Positions 7,155 through 15,333 of a stretch of DNA of 64,000 nucleotides are shown one piece after another. Where the stretch lies: positions 6,550,501 to 6,614,500 of the forward strand of contig NZ_CP094516.1 in NCBI RefSeq assembly GCF_029909975.1. Reading direction: 5' to 3'. Numbering within the stretch: position 1 is the stretch's first letter; every line of letters starts with the position of its first letter. The notes under the pieces are model-generated. The model was not told the origin of the DNA. It worked only from the letters and a program-made list of their open reading frames with translations, and ran no database searches. This DNA comes from Bradyrhizobium sp. ISRA430 (lineage in GTDB: Bacteria; Pseudomonadota; Alphaproteobacteria; Rhizobiales; Xanthobacteraceae). The position numbers were made by a program, and so were the translations under genes.

Positions 7155-9095
7155 ATGCCCCGCGACAGCGACAAACACAACGATTCCCCGCGCGGCCGGC
7201 GTGACCGAGGCGGGCCGAAGGGATCATTCAAGGGCCGCACCGGCAAGCCGAGGGGGCCGGAGAAGAAGTTCGCCAAGCGTGGCCTTGCCGGCAAGGGCGA
7301 CCGCGACGAGCGCCCGTCCCGCGGCGACCGCGACAGCCGCCCGTTCCGCCGCCGCGAGGAGGGCGACGCGCCGCGCCGCGAGTTCGGCGACCGGCCGCGC
7401 TTCAAGCGTGACGACCGCGGGCGCGAGGATCGCGGCGAACGCAGCTTCAAGCCGCGTGGCGACCGTCCGTTCAAGGCGCACGGAGATCGGCCGAAATTCG
7501 CTTCCGACGAGCGGGCGCCGCGCGGCGAGCGTTCCGAGCGGCGATTCGAGGACCGCAAGTTTTCGCGAGGCGGCTCGGACCGGCCGCGCAAGGAGTTTGG
7601 CCGCGATCGCGACTTCGAGGGCAAAGATCGCAAACGCGACTTCGGCGATCGCAAGCGCAGCTTCGGCGACCGCCCGCGCGACCGGGACGATCGGCCTCGC
7701 AAGAATTTTGGCAAGAGCCTGGGCAAGGATTTTGGCGGCCGCGACCGCAGCGACGAAAAGCCCTGGCGTCAGCGCGACGACCGCCGCGAAGGCGGGCGCG
7801 GAGAGGACCGTCCGCGCTTCTCCCGGCGGCGCGACGAGGGTGGTGAGGATCGTCCACGCTTCCCGCGCTCGCGCGAGGAGCGTTTTGGCGACGACCGCCC
7901 GAGGTTCGGTCGCTCGCGCGAGGATCGCGCAGGAGGCCGCTCCGACTGGCACGAGCATCCGCGCAGCGAGGGCCGCTTCCGCGACCGTCCGCGCCGCGAC
8001 AATGAGGACGACAGCCAGATCTTCACCAGGCGCCCGGCCTTTGGCGGCCGCGGCGCCTATCGCGAGCGCGATCGTGATTTCGAGGGTCGGCCGCGTCGCG
8101 ACGAGGCGCCGAAGCCGAAGAAGGCCGGCGAGCGCATCGCCAAGGTGCTGGCGCGTGCAGGTCTCGCTTCGCGCCGCGATGCCGAGGAGATGGTCACGCA
8201 GGGCCGTGTCACCGTCAACGGGCGCGTCATCAACTCACCGGCGCTCGACGTCACGCAGAACGACGTCGTCGCCGTCGACGGCAAGCCGTTGCCGCCGCGC
8301 GAGCGCACCCGGCTGTTCCTCTATCACAAGCCGCGCGGACTGATGACGACGCATGACGATCCCGAGGGGCGTCCGACCGTGTTCGACAATCTGCCCGAAG
8401 GCCTCCCGCGGCTGATCTCGGTCGGCCGGCTCGACTTCAACACCGAAGGTCTCTTGCTGCTCACCAATGATGGCGGACTCGCGCGCACCCTCGAGTTGCC
8501 GGATACCGGCTGGCTGCGCCGCTATCGCGTCCGCGCCCATGGTGACGTCACGCAGGCACAGCTCGACGAGCTGAAGAACGGCATCGAGGTCGAGGGCGTC
8601 AAATACGGTCCGATCGAGGCGACGCTGGAGCGCGACCAGGGCGCCAATGTCTGGCTCGTGTTCGCGATCCGCGAGGGCAAGAACCGCGAGGTGCGCAACG
8701 TCTGCGCCCATCTCGGGCTCGAGGTGAACCGGCTGATCCGCGTCTCCTACGGCCCGTTCCAGCTCGGCGAGATCCCCGAAGGCCAGGTCGACGAGATCAA
8801 GTCCCGCGTGCTGCGCGAGCAGCTCGGCGACAAGGTGATCGAGAAGTCGGGCGCGCAGTTCGATGTGCCGCAGAAGTCTTCGTCGCGCGATCACGACGAT
8901 GCACCGCGCGAGAAGAAGCCGGTGAGCAAGAGGGCGGTGATCAACGACCGCAAGGGCCGCCGCGTGCTGGTGCAGCGCACCGGCAGCGAGGAGGCACGGG
9001 AGCGCAACGAGTGGGAAGCCAGCGGCTACGGCCCGCCGCGCCGGCCCAAGCGCGGCTATCACGGCAAACGCGACCTGAAGCCGCGGGAGGATTGA
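7155..9095 (+). CDS. RluB/RsuA-family pseudouridine synthase with long disordered N-terminus
   Basis: A 646-residue protein; ATG at 7155 is preferred over the GTG at 7143. Residues 1 to about 320 are low complexity, rich in Arg, Asp, Gly and Phe with many DRPR, FGDR and RGDR-like units, and probably disordered and RNA-binding. An S4 domain follows (about 323-385: AGERIAKVLARAGLASRRDAEE), then the catalytic domain with Asp427 in GRLDFNTEGLLLLTNDG, and a basic C-terminal tail from about residue 580. It most likely isomerises a uridine in 23S rRNA (RluB type), though RsuA or RluE/F specificity cannot be excluded. E. coli members are about 230-290 residues, so more than half of this protein is extra. 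Confidence 0.9.
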   Translation: MPRDSDKHNDSPRGRRDRGGPKGSFKGRTGKPRGPEKKFAKRGLAGKGDRDERPSRGDRDSRPFRRREEGDAPRREFGDRPRFKRDDRGREDRGERSFKPRGDRPFKAHGDRPKFASDERAPRGERSERRFEDRKFSRGGSDRPRKEFGRDRDFEGKDRKRDFGDRKRSFGDRPRDRDDRPRKNFGKSLGKDFGGRDRSDEKPWRQRDDRREGGRGEDRPRFSRRRDEGGEDRPRFPRSREERFGDDRPRFGRSREDRAGGRSDWHEHPRSEGRFRDRPRRDNEDDSQIFTRRPAFGGRGAYRERDRDFEGRPRRDEAPKPKKAGERIAKVLARAGLASRRDAEEMVTQGRVTVNGRVINSPALDVTQNDVVAVDGKPLPPRERTRLFLYHKPRGLMTTHDDPEGRPTVFDNLPEGLPRLISVGRLDFNTEGLLLLTNDGGLARTLELPDTGWLRRYRVRAHGDVTQAQLDELKNGIEVEGVKYGPIEATLERDQGANVWLVFAIREGKNREVRNVCAHLGLEVNRLIRVSYGPFQLGEIPEGQVDEIKSRVLREQLGDKVIEKSGAQFDVPQKSSSRDHDDAPREKKPVSKRAVINDRKGRRVLVQRTGSEEARERNEWEASGYGPPRRPKRGYHGKRDLKPRED

Positions 9096-9131
9096 GGTGA
9101 ATTGCGCTCGTTCATTCGGCACTCTCTCATT

Positions 9132-9230
9132 CCCTCCCCCCTTGCGGGGGAGGGTTAGGGAGGAGGGTGCCCCGGGCGAGGTCTGCGCTTGTGGCACCTT
9201 CCCCAACGCCTCCCCGCAAGGGGGAGGGGA
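9132..9230. repeat. CCTCCCC-CTTGCGGGGGAGG repeat pair
   Basis: Two oppositely oriented hairpins, CCCTCCCCCCTTGCGGGGGAGGG at the left (a 23-nt unit; key feature the GC-only stem) and CCTCCCCGCAAGGGGGAGG at the right. Similar units occur at 16,513-16,537, 42,064-42,129 and 52,817-52,985. It fills most of the 171-bp gap before rsmD; rsmD transcription would have to read through it or start just downstream. Confidence 0.55.
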
Positions 9231-9266
9231 GCGCACCTTTCGTGTTGCCGCAGGGTGGCCCAGCTA

Positions 9267-9821
9267 ATGCGCGTCGTCGGCGGCCGATTGAAGGGGCGCA
9301 ATCTCGCCTCACCGTCCTCGCGCGACATCCGCCCGACCGCGGATCGCCTGCGCGAGTCCGTGTTCAACATCCTCGTGCATGCGTACGACGATCCGATTCA
9401 AGATGCGCGTGTGCTCGATCTCTTCGCCGGTACCGGCGCGCTCGGGATCGAGGCAGTCTCGCGTGGAGCGAAGTTCACGCTGTTCGTCGACAACGGTGCC
9501 GAGGCGCGTGCGCTCCTGCGCAACAATGTCGAAGCGCTCGGCCTCGGCGGGGTGACCAAGGTCTATCGTCGCGACGCGACCGATCTCGGTCCTGCGCATC
9601 CGGTCGAGCCGTTCTCGCTGGTGTTCCTCGATCCTCCCTATGGCAAGGGTTTTGCCGAGCAGGCGCTCGCGAGCTTGCGCGACGATGGCTGGCTCACGCC
9701 GGGCGCATTGCTGGTCGTCGAGGAGGCGAAAGCCGCACAGTTCGCTGCACCGGAAGGATACGAGGAGTTGGAGCGGCGCGCTTATGACGATACCGAGTTC
9801 GTGTTCCTGAAGAAATCGTAG
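9267..9821 (+). CDS. rsmD: 16S rRNA (guanine966-N2)-methyltransferase
   Basis: A 184-residue class I methyltransferase. The start at 9267 gives the family N-terminus MRVVGGRLKGRNLASP. The SAM-binding motif is VLDLFAGTGALGIEA and the N-methylation motif DPPYGKG. RsmD methylates G966 of 16S rRNA during assembly of the 30S subunit. It follows an rRNA pseudouridine synthase on the same strand, a sensible functional neighbour, although a repeat pair lies between them. Its TAG stop overlaps the first bases of a GTAGGGTGGG repeat element. Confidence 0.94.
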   Translation: MRVVGGRLKGRNLASPSSRDIRPTADRLRESVFNILVHAYDDPIQDARVLDLFAGTGALGIEAVSRGAKFTLFVDNGAEARALLRNNVEALGLGGVTKVYRRDATDLGPAHPVEPFSLVFLDPPYGKGFAEQALASLRDDGWLTPGALLVVEEAKAAQFAAPEGYEELERRAYDDTEFVFLKKS

Positions 9822-9921
9822 GGTGGGCGAAGGCGCGCTCTTCGCGCGCCGTGCCCACCGCTTCTCTCGCAATCATGGAAAGATGGTGGGCACGGCGCAA
9901 GGCGCCTTTGCCCACCCTACG
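9818..9921. repeat. GTAGGGTGGG inverted-repeat element, copy 1
   Basis: Starts GTAGGGTGGGC and ends GCCCACCCTAC. Between these outer arms lies a second inner inverted pair around GTGCCCACC and GGTGGGCAC. The rsmD stop codon (TAG, 9819-9821) is formed by the first bases of the element. Related copies are at 49,891-50,005, 61,061-61,176 and 62,314-62,398; this copy has GTGGGC where the others have GTGGGTTA. Confidence 0.75.
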
Positions 9922-9931
9922 AGTTCGAGCG

Positions 9932-11743
9932 CTACCTTCGCCCGAACAGCTTCTCGACATCCGCAAGCTTCAGCTCGACGTAAGTCGGCCGGCCGTGATT
10001 GCACTGGCCGGAGTTCGGCGTCTCCTCCATCTCGCGGAGTAGCGCGTTCATCTCCTCCGGCTTGAGCCGGCGGCCGGCGCGCACCGAGCCGTGGCAGGCC
10101 ATGGTGGCGGCGACGTGCATCAACCGGCGCTCCAGCGGCAGCGCCTCGTCCCATTCGGCCATGTGCTCGGCGAGGTCGCGCAACAGGCCGCCCGCGTTGG
10201 TCTTGCCAAGCAGCGACGGCGTCTCGCGCACCGCGACCGCGCCGGGGCCGAAGGATTCGATCGCTAGCCCGAACGAAGCAAGCTCGTCGCCGCGCGCTAG
10301 CAGCCGCTCGACCGTGGCTTCGTCCATCTCGACGATCTCGGGGATCAGCAGGATCTGCCGCTGCACGCCGTTCGCTGCCAGCGACGCCTTCAGCCGCTCA
10401 TAGACGATGCGCTCATGCGCAGCATGCTGGTCGATGATGATCAACCCGTCGCGGGTCTGCGAGACGATGTAGGTCTCGTGGATCTGCGTGCGGGCGGCCC
10501 CGAGTGGGCGATCGACCAGATCTCCCACGGGCTGTGTCTCGATCCGCACGTCGGCCATCGGCGCGCCGACATCGAACGCGGCTTGCGCGCGTTCTGCGAA
10601 AGCGGGCGCGGCGGCGCCATCGAACGAGGGCAGCGGCGCCGTTGGTGCCGACGGCGACTGCCGCCAGTCCCAATTGCCGGGCCGCGGTGTGAAGGCCGGT
10701 CGGAACGAGGACAGCGCACTGCCGCCGCTGTTGGCGGCCGTGCGCCGGCCCTCGCGCGCGAGCCCTTCCTTCAATCCATGCACGATCAATGCGCGGACGA
10801 GACCCGCGTTGCGGAAGCGCACTTCGGTCTTGGCCGGATGCACGTTGGCGTCGACCTCGCGCGGGTCGAGCGTGACGAACAGCGCCACCACGGGATGGCG
10901 GTCACGCGGCAGATAATCGGAATAGGCCGCGCGCACCGCGCCGAGGATCAGCTTGTCGCGCACCGGACGGCCGTTGACGAAGAGATATTGCCCGAGCGCG
11001 TTGGCTTTCGTCAGCGCCGGCGCTGCGGCGTAGCCAGCCACCACCACGCCCTCGCGCTCGGCGTGAACCTCGATGGCATGGCTGCGAAACTCCGCCCCCA
11101 AAATATCGCCGAGCCGCGTCAGGCGGCCGGCCGCGCCGGGCAGCGCCGCGGCCCAGGTCACAGGCGCGCGCTCTTCACCGGCCAGCGTGAAGGCGATATC
11201 GGGCCGCGCCATCGCCAGCCGCCGCACCACCTCGCGGATAGCCTCGGCCTCGGTGCGGTCGGTCTTCAGAAATTTCAGCCGGGCCGGCGTCGCGTAGAAG
11301 AGGTCGTTGACCTCGACGCGGGTGCCGTGGGCCAGCGCCGCCGGCATGATCTCGGACTTGTCGCCGCCTTCAACCGATAGCGCCCAGGCGTGAGGCTCGC
11401 TCGCATGCCGCGTCGTGATCGAAAGTCGCGCGACCGAGCCGATCGAGGGCAGCGCCTCGCCGCGGAACCCGAGCGTGCGGATCTGCAGGAGGTCCTCATC
11501 ATCGAGCTTGGACGTGGCATGGCGCTCGACCGCAAGCGACAGATCCCCCGCGGTCATGCCGCCGCCGTCGTCGGTGATGCCGATCCGCCGCCGTCCGCCG
11601 CCATCGGTGAACACGTCGATCCGGCTCGCGCCGGCATCGATCGCGTTCTCGATGAGTTCCTTGACCACGCTCGCCGGGCGCTCGACCACCTCGCCGGCGG
11701 CGATGCGGTTGACGACTTGCTCTGGAAGTTGGCGGACGGGCAT
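9932..11743 (-). CDS. mutL: DNA mismatch repair protein MutL
   Basis: A 603-residue protein. The N-terminal GHKL ATPase has ELIENAIDAGA (motif I), ITDDGGGM (motif II) and TLGFRGEALPSI (motif III), then the transducer domain up to about 330. A Pro/Ala-rich linker leads to a C-terminal dimerisation domain with the metal-binding endonuclease motif DQHAAHERIVYE (from Asp438; consensus DQHA-x2-E-x4-E) and a zinc-site-like CNHGRP near the end. It is therefore the nicking type of MutL, as expected in bacteria without MutH. MutS is not in the window. It is convergent with rsmD, with only a repeat element between. Confidence 0.97.
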   Translation of the reverse strand: MPVRQLPEQVVNRIAAGEVVERPASVVKELIENAIDAGASRIDVFTDGGGRRRIGITDDGGGMTAGDLSLAVERHATSKLDDEDLLQIRTLGFRGEALPSIGSVARLSITTRHASEPHAWALSVEGGDKSEIMPAALAHGTRVEVNDLFYATPARLKFLKTDRTEAEAIREVVRRLAMARPDIAFTLAGEERAPVTWAAALPGAAGRLTRLGDILGAEFRSHAIEVHAEREGVVVAGYAAAPALTKANALGQYLFVNGRPVRDKLILGAVRAAYSDYLPRDRHPVVALFVTLDPREVDANVHPAKTEVRFRNAGLVRALIVHGLKEGLAREGRRTAANSGGSALSSFRPAFTPRPGNWDWRQSPSAPTAPLPSFDGAAAPAFAERAQAAFDVGAPMADVRIETQPVGDLVDRPLGAARTQIHETYIVSQTRDGLIIIDQHAAHERIVYERLKASLAANGVQRQILLIPEIVEMDEATVERLLARGDELASFGLAIESFGPGAVAVRETPSLLGKTNAGGLLRDLAEHMAEWDEALPLERRLMHVAATMACHGSVRAGRRLKPEEMNALLREMEETPNSGQCNHGRPTYVELKLADVEKLFGRR

Positions 11744-11982
11744 GGCTCAGTGTTGGATTCGCGTGTCGCTGCTATCTTAAGCCGTGTTGCGTCAAAAGCA
11801 TGTGTTGAGCAACAACATCGTGCCGGGCTGGGGAAGGAGGGTGTCTATCACATTGAAGACATTGGACGTTCGAACAAATCGCGCGCCGGCGATGGGCCGA
11901 TCTCCTGCGGCGGGTCATGATTGTGAGGCGTCGGGCGCGGGTGTAGCATCGTGAAAAAATGGCAACAGGACGGGAGGACGCC

Positions 11983-12300
11983 ATGTGCCATCTCTTCGCG
12001 CATCAGCCCCAACGCGACTACGAGTCCCAGACCCGCTCGCTACGAATAGACGGGCATTGCACCTCGATCCGCCTGGAGATGGCCTTCTGGGACACGCTGG
12101 AGGAGATCGCCGCCAAGGAGAGCATGAGCCTCGGCAAATTCCTGACGACGCTCTATAACGAGGTCCTCGACCACCATGGCGAAGTCAACAACTTCGCCTC
12201 GCTGCTGCGCTGCTCCTGCCTGATCTACCGTTCCAGAAGCGTGACGCCGGTGCAGGAATTCAAGGTCGCGGTGACGCCCATTCTCGATGCGGCCGAGTAG
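11983..12300 (+). CDS. Ribbon-helix-helix domain protein
   Basis: A 105-residue protein, start at 11983 because GGGAGG lies 7 bp upstream; an ATG at 11959 in frame has no such site. The segment SQTRSLRIDGHCTSIRLEMAFWDTLEEIAAKESMSLGKFLTTLYNE has the beta-strand followed by two helices of the Arc/MetJ-type fold (RHH_4-like, common in alphaproteobacteria). The C-terminal part LLRCSCLIYRSR is also typical of these proteins. It is probably a small DNA-binding regulator; its targets are unknown and no toxin gene is adjacent. A strong hairpin ends the gene. Confidence 0.75.
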   Translation: MCHLFAHQPQRDYESQTRSLRIDGHCTSIRLEMAFWDTLEEIAAKESMSLGKFLTTLYNEVLDHHGEVNNFASLLRCSCLIYRSRSVTPVQEFKVAVTPILDAAE

Positions 12301-12340
12301 GCCGATCTGTCGACGGCTCGGGCGCTCCTTCGAAAGCAAA

Positions 12341-12370
12341 AGCGGCTCTGTCCGGCAGGACAGAGCCGCT
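12341..12370. terminator. Bidirectional terminator hairpin
   Basis: A perfect 13-bp stem AGCGGCTCTGTCC and GGACAGAGCCGCT around a GGCA loop. It lies between the converging 3' ends of the ribbon-helix-helix gene (40 bp before it) and the GMC oxidoreductase gene (16 bp after it), so it probably ends both transcripts. Confidence 0.8.
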
Positions 12371-12385
12371 TCGCTATATCGGGTC

Positions 12386-13954
12386 TCAGATCTCCTTCTT
12401 CTGCATCGCGCCGGCGATGTAGTCGGCCTGCCGGATCGCGAGCGCGACGATGGTCAGCGTCGGATTGCAGGCTGCACCGCTGGTGAACTGGCTGCCGTCC
12501 GAGACGAACAGATTCTTGATGTCGTGGGTCTGACCGAACTTGTTGACGACGCCATCGCGCGGCTTCTCGCTCATCCGGTTGGTGCCGAGATTGTGGGTGC
12601 TCGGATAAGGCGGCGTCGGATAAGTCACGGTGGCGCCGACGGCGTCGTAGACCGCCGCCCCTTGCTTGTAGGCGTGAGCGCGCATCGCAACGTCGTTGGG
12701 ATGGTCGTCGAAATGCACGCTCGCGACCGGCAGTCCGAACTTGTCCTTCACGGCCGGATCGAGCGTGATGCGGTTGGTCTCTTGCGGCATGTCCTCACCG
12801 ACCAGCCACATGCCGGCCATCCGCGAATAGCCGTCGAGGGCGGCGGTGAACGGTCGTCCCCAGGCGCCGGGATTGAGGAAAGCCGCCATGAAGGGCAGTC
12901 CGACGGACAGCGTCTCCATCTCGTAGCCGCCGACGAAACCGCGCTTCGGATCGTTGGCCGCCTCATCGCGGATGATGCCGGCCATGGTCGTACCGCGATA
13001 CATGTGCACCGACTTCTCGAACACTGCGTAGACGCTGCCGGTCATGTGGCGCATGTAGTTGCGGCCGACCTGGCCGCTCGAATTGGCAAGGCCATCGGGG
13101 AACATGGTCGAGGCGCTGTTGAGGAGGAGCCGAGGGCTCTCGATCGAGTTGCCTGCCACCGCAACGATACGCGCCTTCTGGCGCTGCGTCGTGCCGGTCT
13201 CGTCGGCATAGACCACGCCGGTCACCTTGCCGCTCGCATCGTGCTCGATCTTGATCACCATGCTGCTCGGCCGGACCTCGAGATTGCCGGTCGCTTCGCC
13301 CTTCGGGATTTCGGTGTAGAGCGTCGACCATTTCGCGCCGGATTTGCAGCCCTGGAAGCAGAAGCCGATCTGCTGGCAGGAGCCGCGTCCGTCGCGCGGC
13401 TGGCTGTTGATCGCCATGTTGCCGGTGTGCACGGTCTTGTAGCCGAGCTTCCTGGCGCCGGCCTCGAGTACCTTGAAGTTATTGTTGCCGGGGAGGCCGG
13501 GAATGCCGTTGGTGCGGGTCACGCCCATCTTGTTCTCGGCCTTGGCGTACCACGGCTCCATTTCCGCGAGCGTGACCGGCCAGTCCAGAAGATTCGCGCC
13601 GGGAATGTTGCCGTAGGTGCTCTTCACCTTGAACTCGTGCTCGTCGAAGCGGAGCGAGGCGCCGGCCCAATGCACCGTGGAGCCGCCGACCGCCTTGACG
13701 ATCCAGGCGGGAAGATTCGGGAAGTCCTTGGCGACGCGCCATGTGCCCGAGGTGGTGCGCGCGTCCGACCACGCGAGCTGGGAAAAACTGTCCCACTCAT
13801 CGTTGATGAAGTCCTGGTTCTCGATGCGGGGACCTGCCTCGAGGATGACGACCTTGACGCCCTTCTGCGCGAGCTCGTTGCCCAGCGTGCCGCCTCCGGC
13901 ACCCGAACCGACGATCACCACAACGCCGCTGTCGTTCAGATCGAATTTTGCCAT
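12386..13954 (-). CDS. GMC-family flavoprotein dehydrogenase, large subunit
   Basis: A 522-residue protein with an N-terminal FAD-binding motif GSGAGGGTLGNELAQKGVKVVILEAG (key glycines at about 17-22), a substrate domain, and the GMC C-terminal block HNLGTNRM ... NLFVSDGSQFTSGAACNPTLTIVALA. It resembles the flavoprotein subunits of membrane-bound gluconate or sugar dehydrogenases of the periplasm. It lacks its own signal peptide, so it is likely carried through the Tat pathway by the small subunit encoded 30 bp upstream. Start supported by AGGAG 8 bp before ATG. The substrate cannot be told from sequence; alcohols, sugars or sugar acids are all possible. Confidence 0.88.
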   Translation of the reverse strand: MAKFDLNDSGVVVIVGSGAGGGTLGNELAQKGVKVVILEAGPRIENQDFINDEWDSFSQLAWSDARTTSGTWRVAKDFPNLPAWIVKAVGGSTVHWAGASLRFDEHEFKVKSTYGNIPGANLLDWPVTLAEMEPWYAKAENKMGVTRTNGIPGLPGNNNFKVLEAGARKLGYKTVHTGNMAINSQPRDGRGSCQQIGFCFQGCKSGAKWSTLYTEIPKGEATGNLEVRPSSMVIKIEHDASGKVTGVVYADETGTTQRQKARIVAVAGNSIESPRLLLNSASTMFPDGLANSSGQVGRNYMRHMTGSVYAVFEKSVHMYRGTTMAGIIRDEAANDPKRGFVGGYEMETLSVGLPFMAAFLNPGAWGRPFTAALDGYSRMAGMWLVGEDMPQETNRITLDPAVKDKFGLPVASVHFDDHPNDVAMRAHAYKQGAAVYDAVGATVTYPTPPYPSTHNLGTNRMSEKPRDGVVNKFGQTHDIKNLFVSDGSQFTSGAACNPTLTIVALAIRQADYIAGAMQKKEI

Positions 13955-13984
13955 ATGCGTTCTCCTGAACCGTTGGGGTGCGAC

Positions 13985-14533
13985 TTAAGCCTTCGGCAGC
14001 CAGTCGATGTCGGCGAAGCCGCGGTTGATGTAGCCGCCGTGCTCGGCGGAGGAGCCCTCGTAGCCAAACCGCGGCCAGACCGCTTTCTGGTTGTAGAGCG
14101 ACACGATGAGGTCTCCGCGTACCTTCTGGAAGAAGTCGCTCTGCTCAATCTCCTTCAGCAGCACCACGCGGTCGGCTTCCCAGGGCACCTCGGCATAGGG
14201 CACCTTGTGGCGGTCGCGCGCATTCTGATCGAGCCTGGCGACGCCGTTGCTGATGAGGGACTTGACGGCGGGGTCCTTGGCCGCCTTGCCGTCCCACGGC
14301 TTGATCGCGATGATGTAGTAGCTGTCGCCGAGAACGTCGTGCGGGTAGATGTCGCGTGCGACCTTCAGCAGGGTCTTCATCGTCGCGGGTGAGAGCGCGC
14401 TCGCATCATCGGCCCAGGCGCTCTCGATGCTGACACTGAGGCTGGTTGCCACGGCCGCGACTGGCACGGCCGTCGCCGCGCCCTTGAGAAAGACGCGGCG
14501 GCTGTGCTTGCTTCGACGATCGACTTCTCTCAT
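13985..14533 (-). CDS. Gluconate 2-dehydrogenase subunit 3 family protein, Tat-exported
   Basis: A 182-residue protein with a twin-arginine signal (SRRVFLKGAATAVPVAAVAT, about 11-30) ending in AWA-DD near residue 42. The rest is a helical small subunit of the type that pairs with GMC dehydrogenases, with YPHDVLGDSYY and a C-terminal FGYEGSSAEHGGYINRGFADIDWLP block. It should bind the folded flavoprotein and take it across the inner membrane. AGGGAGGA lies about 9 bp before its ATG. It precedes the flavoprotein gene by 30 bp, so the two are clearly one operon. Confidence 0.85.
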   Translation of the reverse strand: MREVDRRSKHSRRVFLKGAATAVPVAAVATSLSVSIESAWADDASALSPATMKTLLKVARDIYPHDVLGDSYYIIAIKPWDGKAAKDPAVKSLISNGVARLDQNARDRHKVPYAEVPWEADRVVLLKEIEQSDFFQKVRGDLIVSLYNQKAVWPRFGYEGSSAEHGGYINRGFADIDWLPKA

Positions 14534-14561
14534 GGATTTCCTCCCTGGATATGTGATTTGG

Positions 14562-14958
14562 TCAGTTGAAACGTCCGCCCCGCTGGATCACCTCGATCTT
14601 GTAGCCCATCGGGATCACTGACGAAGAAGAAGCGCGCCAGTGTCCTGCCGTCGTGCTTGAAGTCGCGCAGCGGTCCCGGCGCGAGCTTCTCGCGCTCGAA
14701 GCGGGCATGCTCGGCGTCGAGATCCTCGACCACCACGGCGAGATGGCCGTAGCCGTCGCCGAGCGCATACGGTTCCTTGCGATCGAAATTCACGGTCAGC
14801 TCCACCTCGAAAGGTGAGGAGGGGTGACGCAGATAGATCAGGGCGAAGTCTGCGAACTTCAGGTGATCGGCGACTTCGAGGTCGAAGGCGCGCTTGTAGA
14901 AGTCGAGAGATCGCGCCTCGTCGAGCACGCGGATCATGGAGTGAACCGGTTTCGCCAT
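14562..14958 (-). pseudogene. VOC-superfamily (lactoylglutathione-lyase-like) gene with a one-base frameshift
   Basis: Residues 1 to about 117 read as a glyoxalase I-like protein (HSMIRVLDEARSLDFYKRAF, EVELTVNFD, GYGHLAVVVEDLD, ARFFFVSDPDG). After DPDG the frame continues as unrelated residues to a stop at 14530. The shifted frame instead gives the family ending YKIEVIQRGGRFN and stops at 14562. The run CCC at 14605-14607 (GGG in the coding strand) needs to be CC to restore the frame. The lost part contains the glutamate that is the last metal ligand in glyoxalase I. The ATG directly follows the TGA of the upstream cytochrome gene. Either a real recent mutation or a sequencing error in a short G run. 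Confidence 0.75.
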
Positions 14959-15333
14959 TCAGTTCTGCTCCTTGAGATAGGCAATGATGGCAGCGCGCGT
15001 CTCCGGCCTCGCCTGCCGGTAGGTCATGACCGCGCCGGGAATGACGGCTTGCGGATTGGTCAGCCAGGCATCGAGCCTGGCCTCGTCCCAGACGAAGTCC
15101 GCGTTCCCGAGGTTCTGTGAATAGCGAAAGCCGTCGACTTTGCCGGCCGGTCGTCCGACGATCCTGACCAGTGGCGGGCCTTGCCGCATCGGTGCTGACG
15201 TGTCCATCGTGTGGCACACCGCGCATTGCTGCTTGAACAGCGTCGCGCCATCCGGCGGCGTTGCGGCGGGCAACGGCATTTGCGCGTCGGCGACCCGCAC
15301 CACCAGCACCACCGCGGTGCACAATCCCAGCAC
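14959..15333 (-). CDS. Small periplasmic cytochrome c, single haem
   Basis: A protein of about 124 residues if started at the GTG at 15333: a hydrophobic export segment ending ADA-Q near residue 17, then a class I cytochrome c domain with haem motif CAVCH (37-41) and a likely axial Met in IPGAVMTY (about 98). The GTG start has no clear ribosome binding site and gives a signal peptide without basic residues. The neighbouring frame offers ATG codons just upstream (MSGLLAMR), which would be joined if one base were removed, so the true start is uncertain. It opens the dehydrogenase operon and is the likely electron acceptor of the flavoprotein. Confidence 0.75.
   Translation of the reverse strand: MLGLCTAVVLVVRVADAQMPLPAATPPDGATLFKQQCAVCHTMDTSAPMRQGPPLVRIVGRPAGKVDGFRYSQNLGNADFVWDEARLDAWLTNPQAVIPGAVMTYRQARPETRAAIIAYLKEQN

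Noticed and set aside
7139..7958. Several overlapping frames antisense to or shifted in the N-terminus of the pseudouridine synthase gene
   Set aside because: The repetitive Arg/Asp/Gly codons leave all frames open. Only the forward frame joins the conserved S4 and catalytic domains.
7400..7960. Possible CRISPR or tandem-repeat array in the repetitive region
   Set aside because: Units are short, degenerate and in frame with a protein. There are no equal repeats with unique spacers and no cas genes in the window.
14530..14561. Treating the frameshifted tail of the glyoxalase-like gene as its true C-terminus
   Set aside because: The tail does not resemble the family, overlaps the next start, and the other frame gives the exact family ending.
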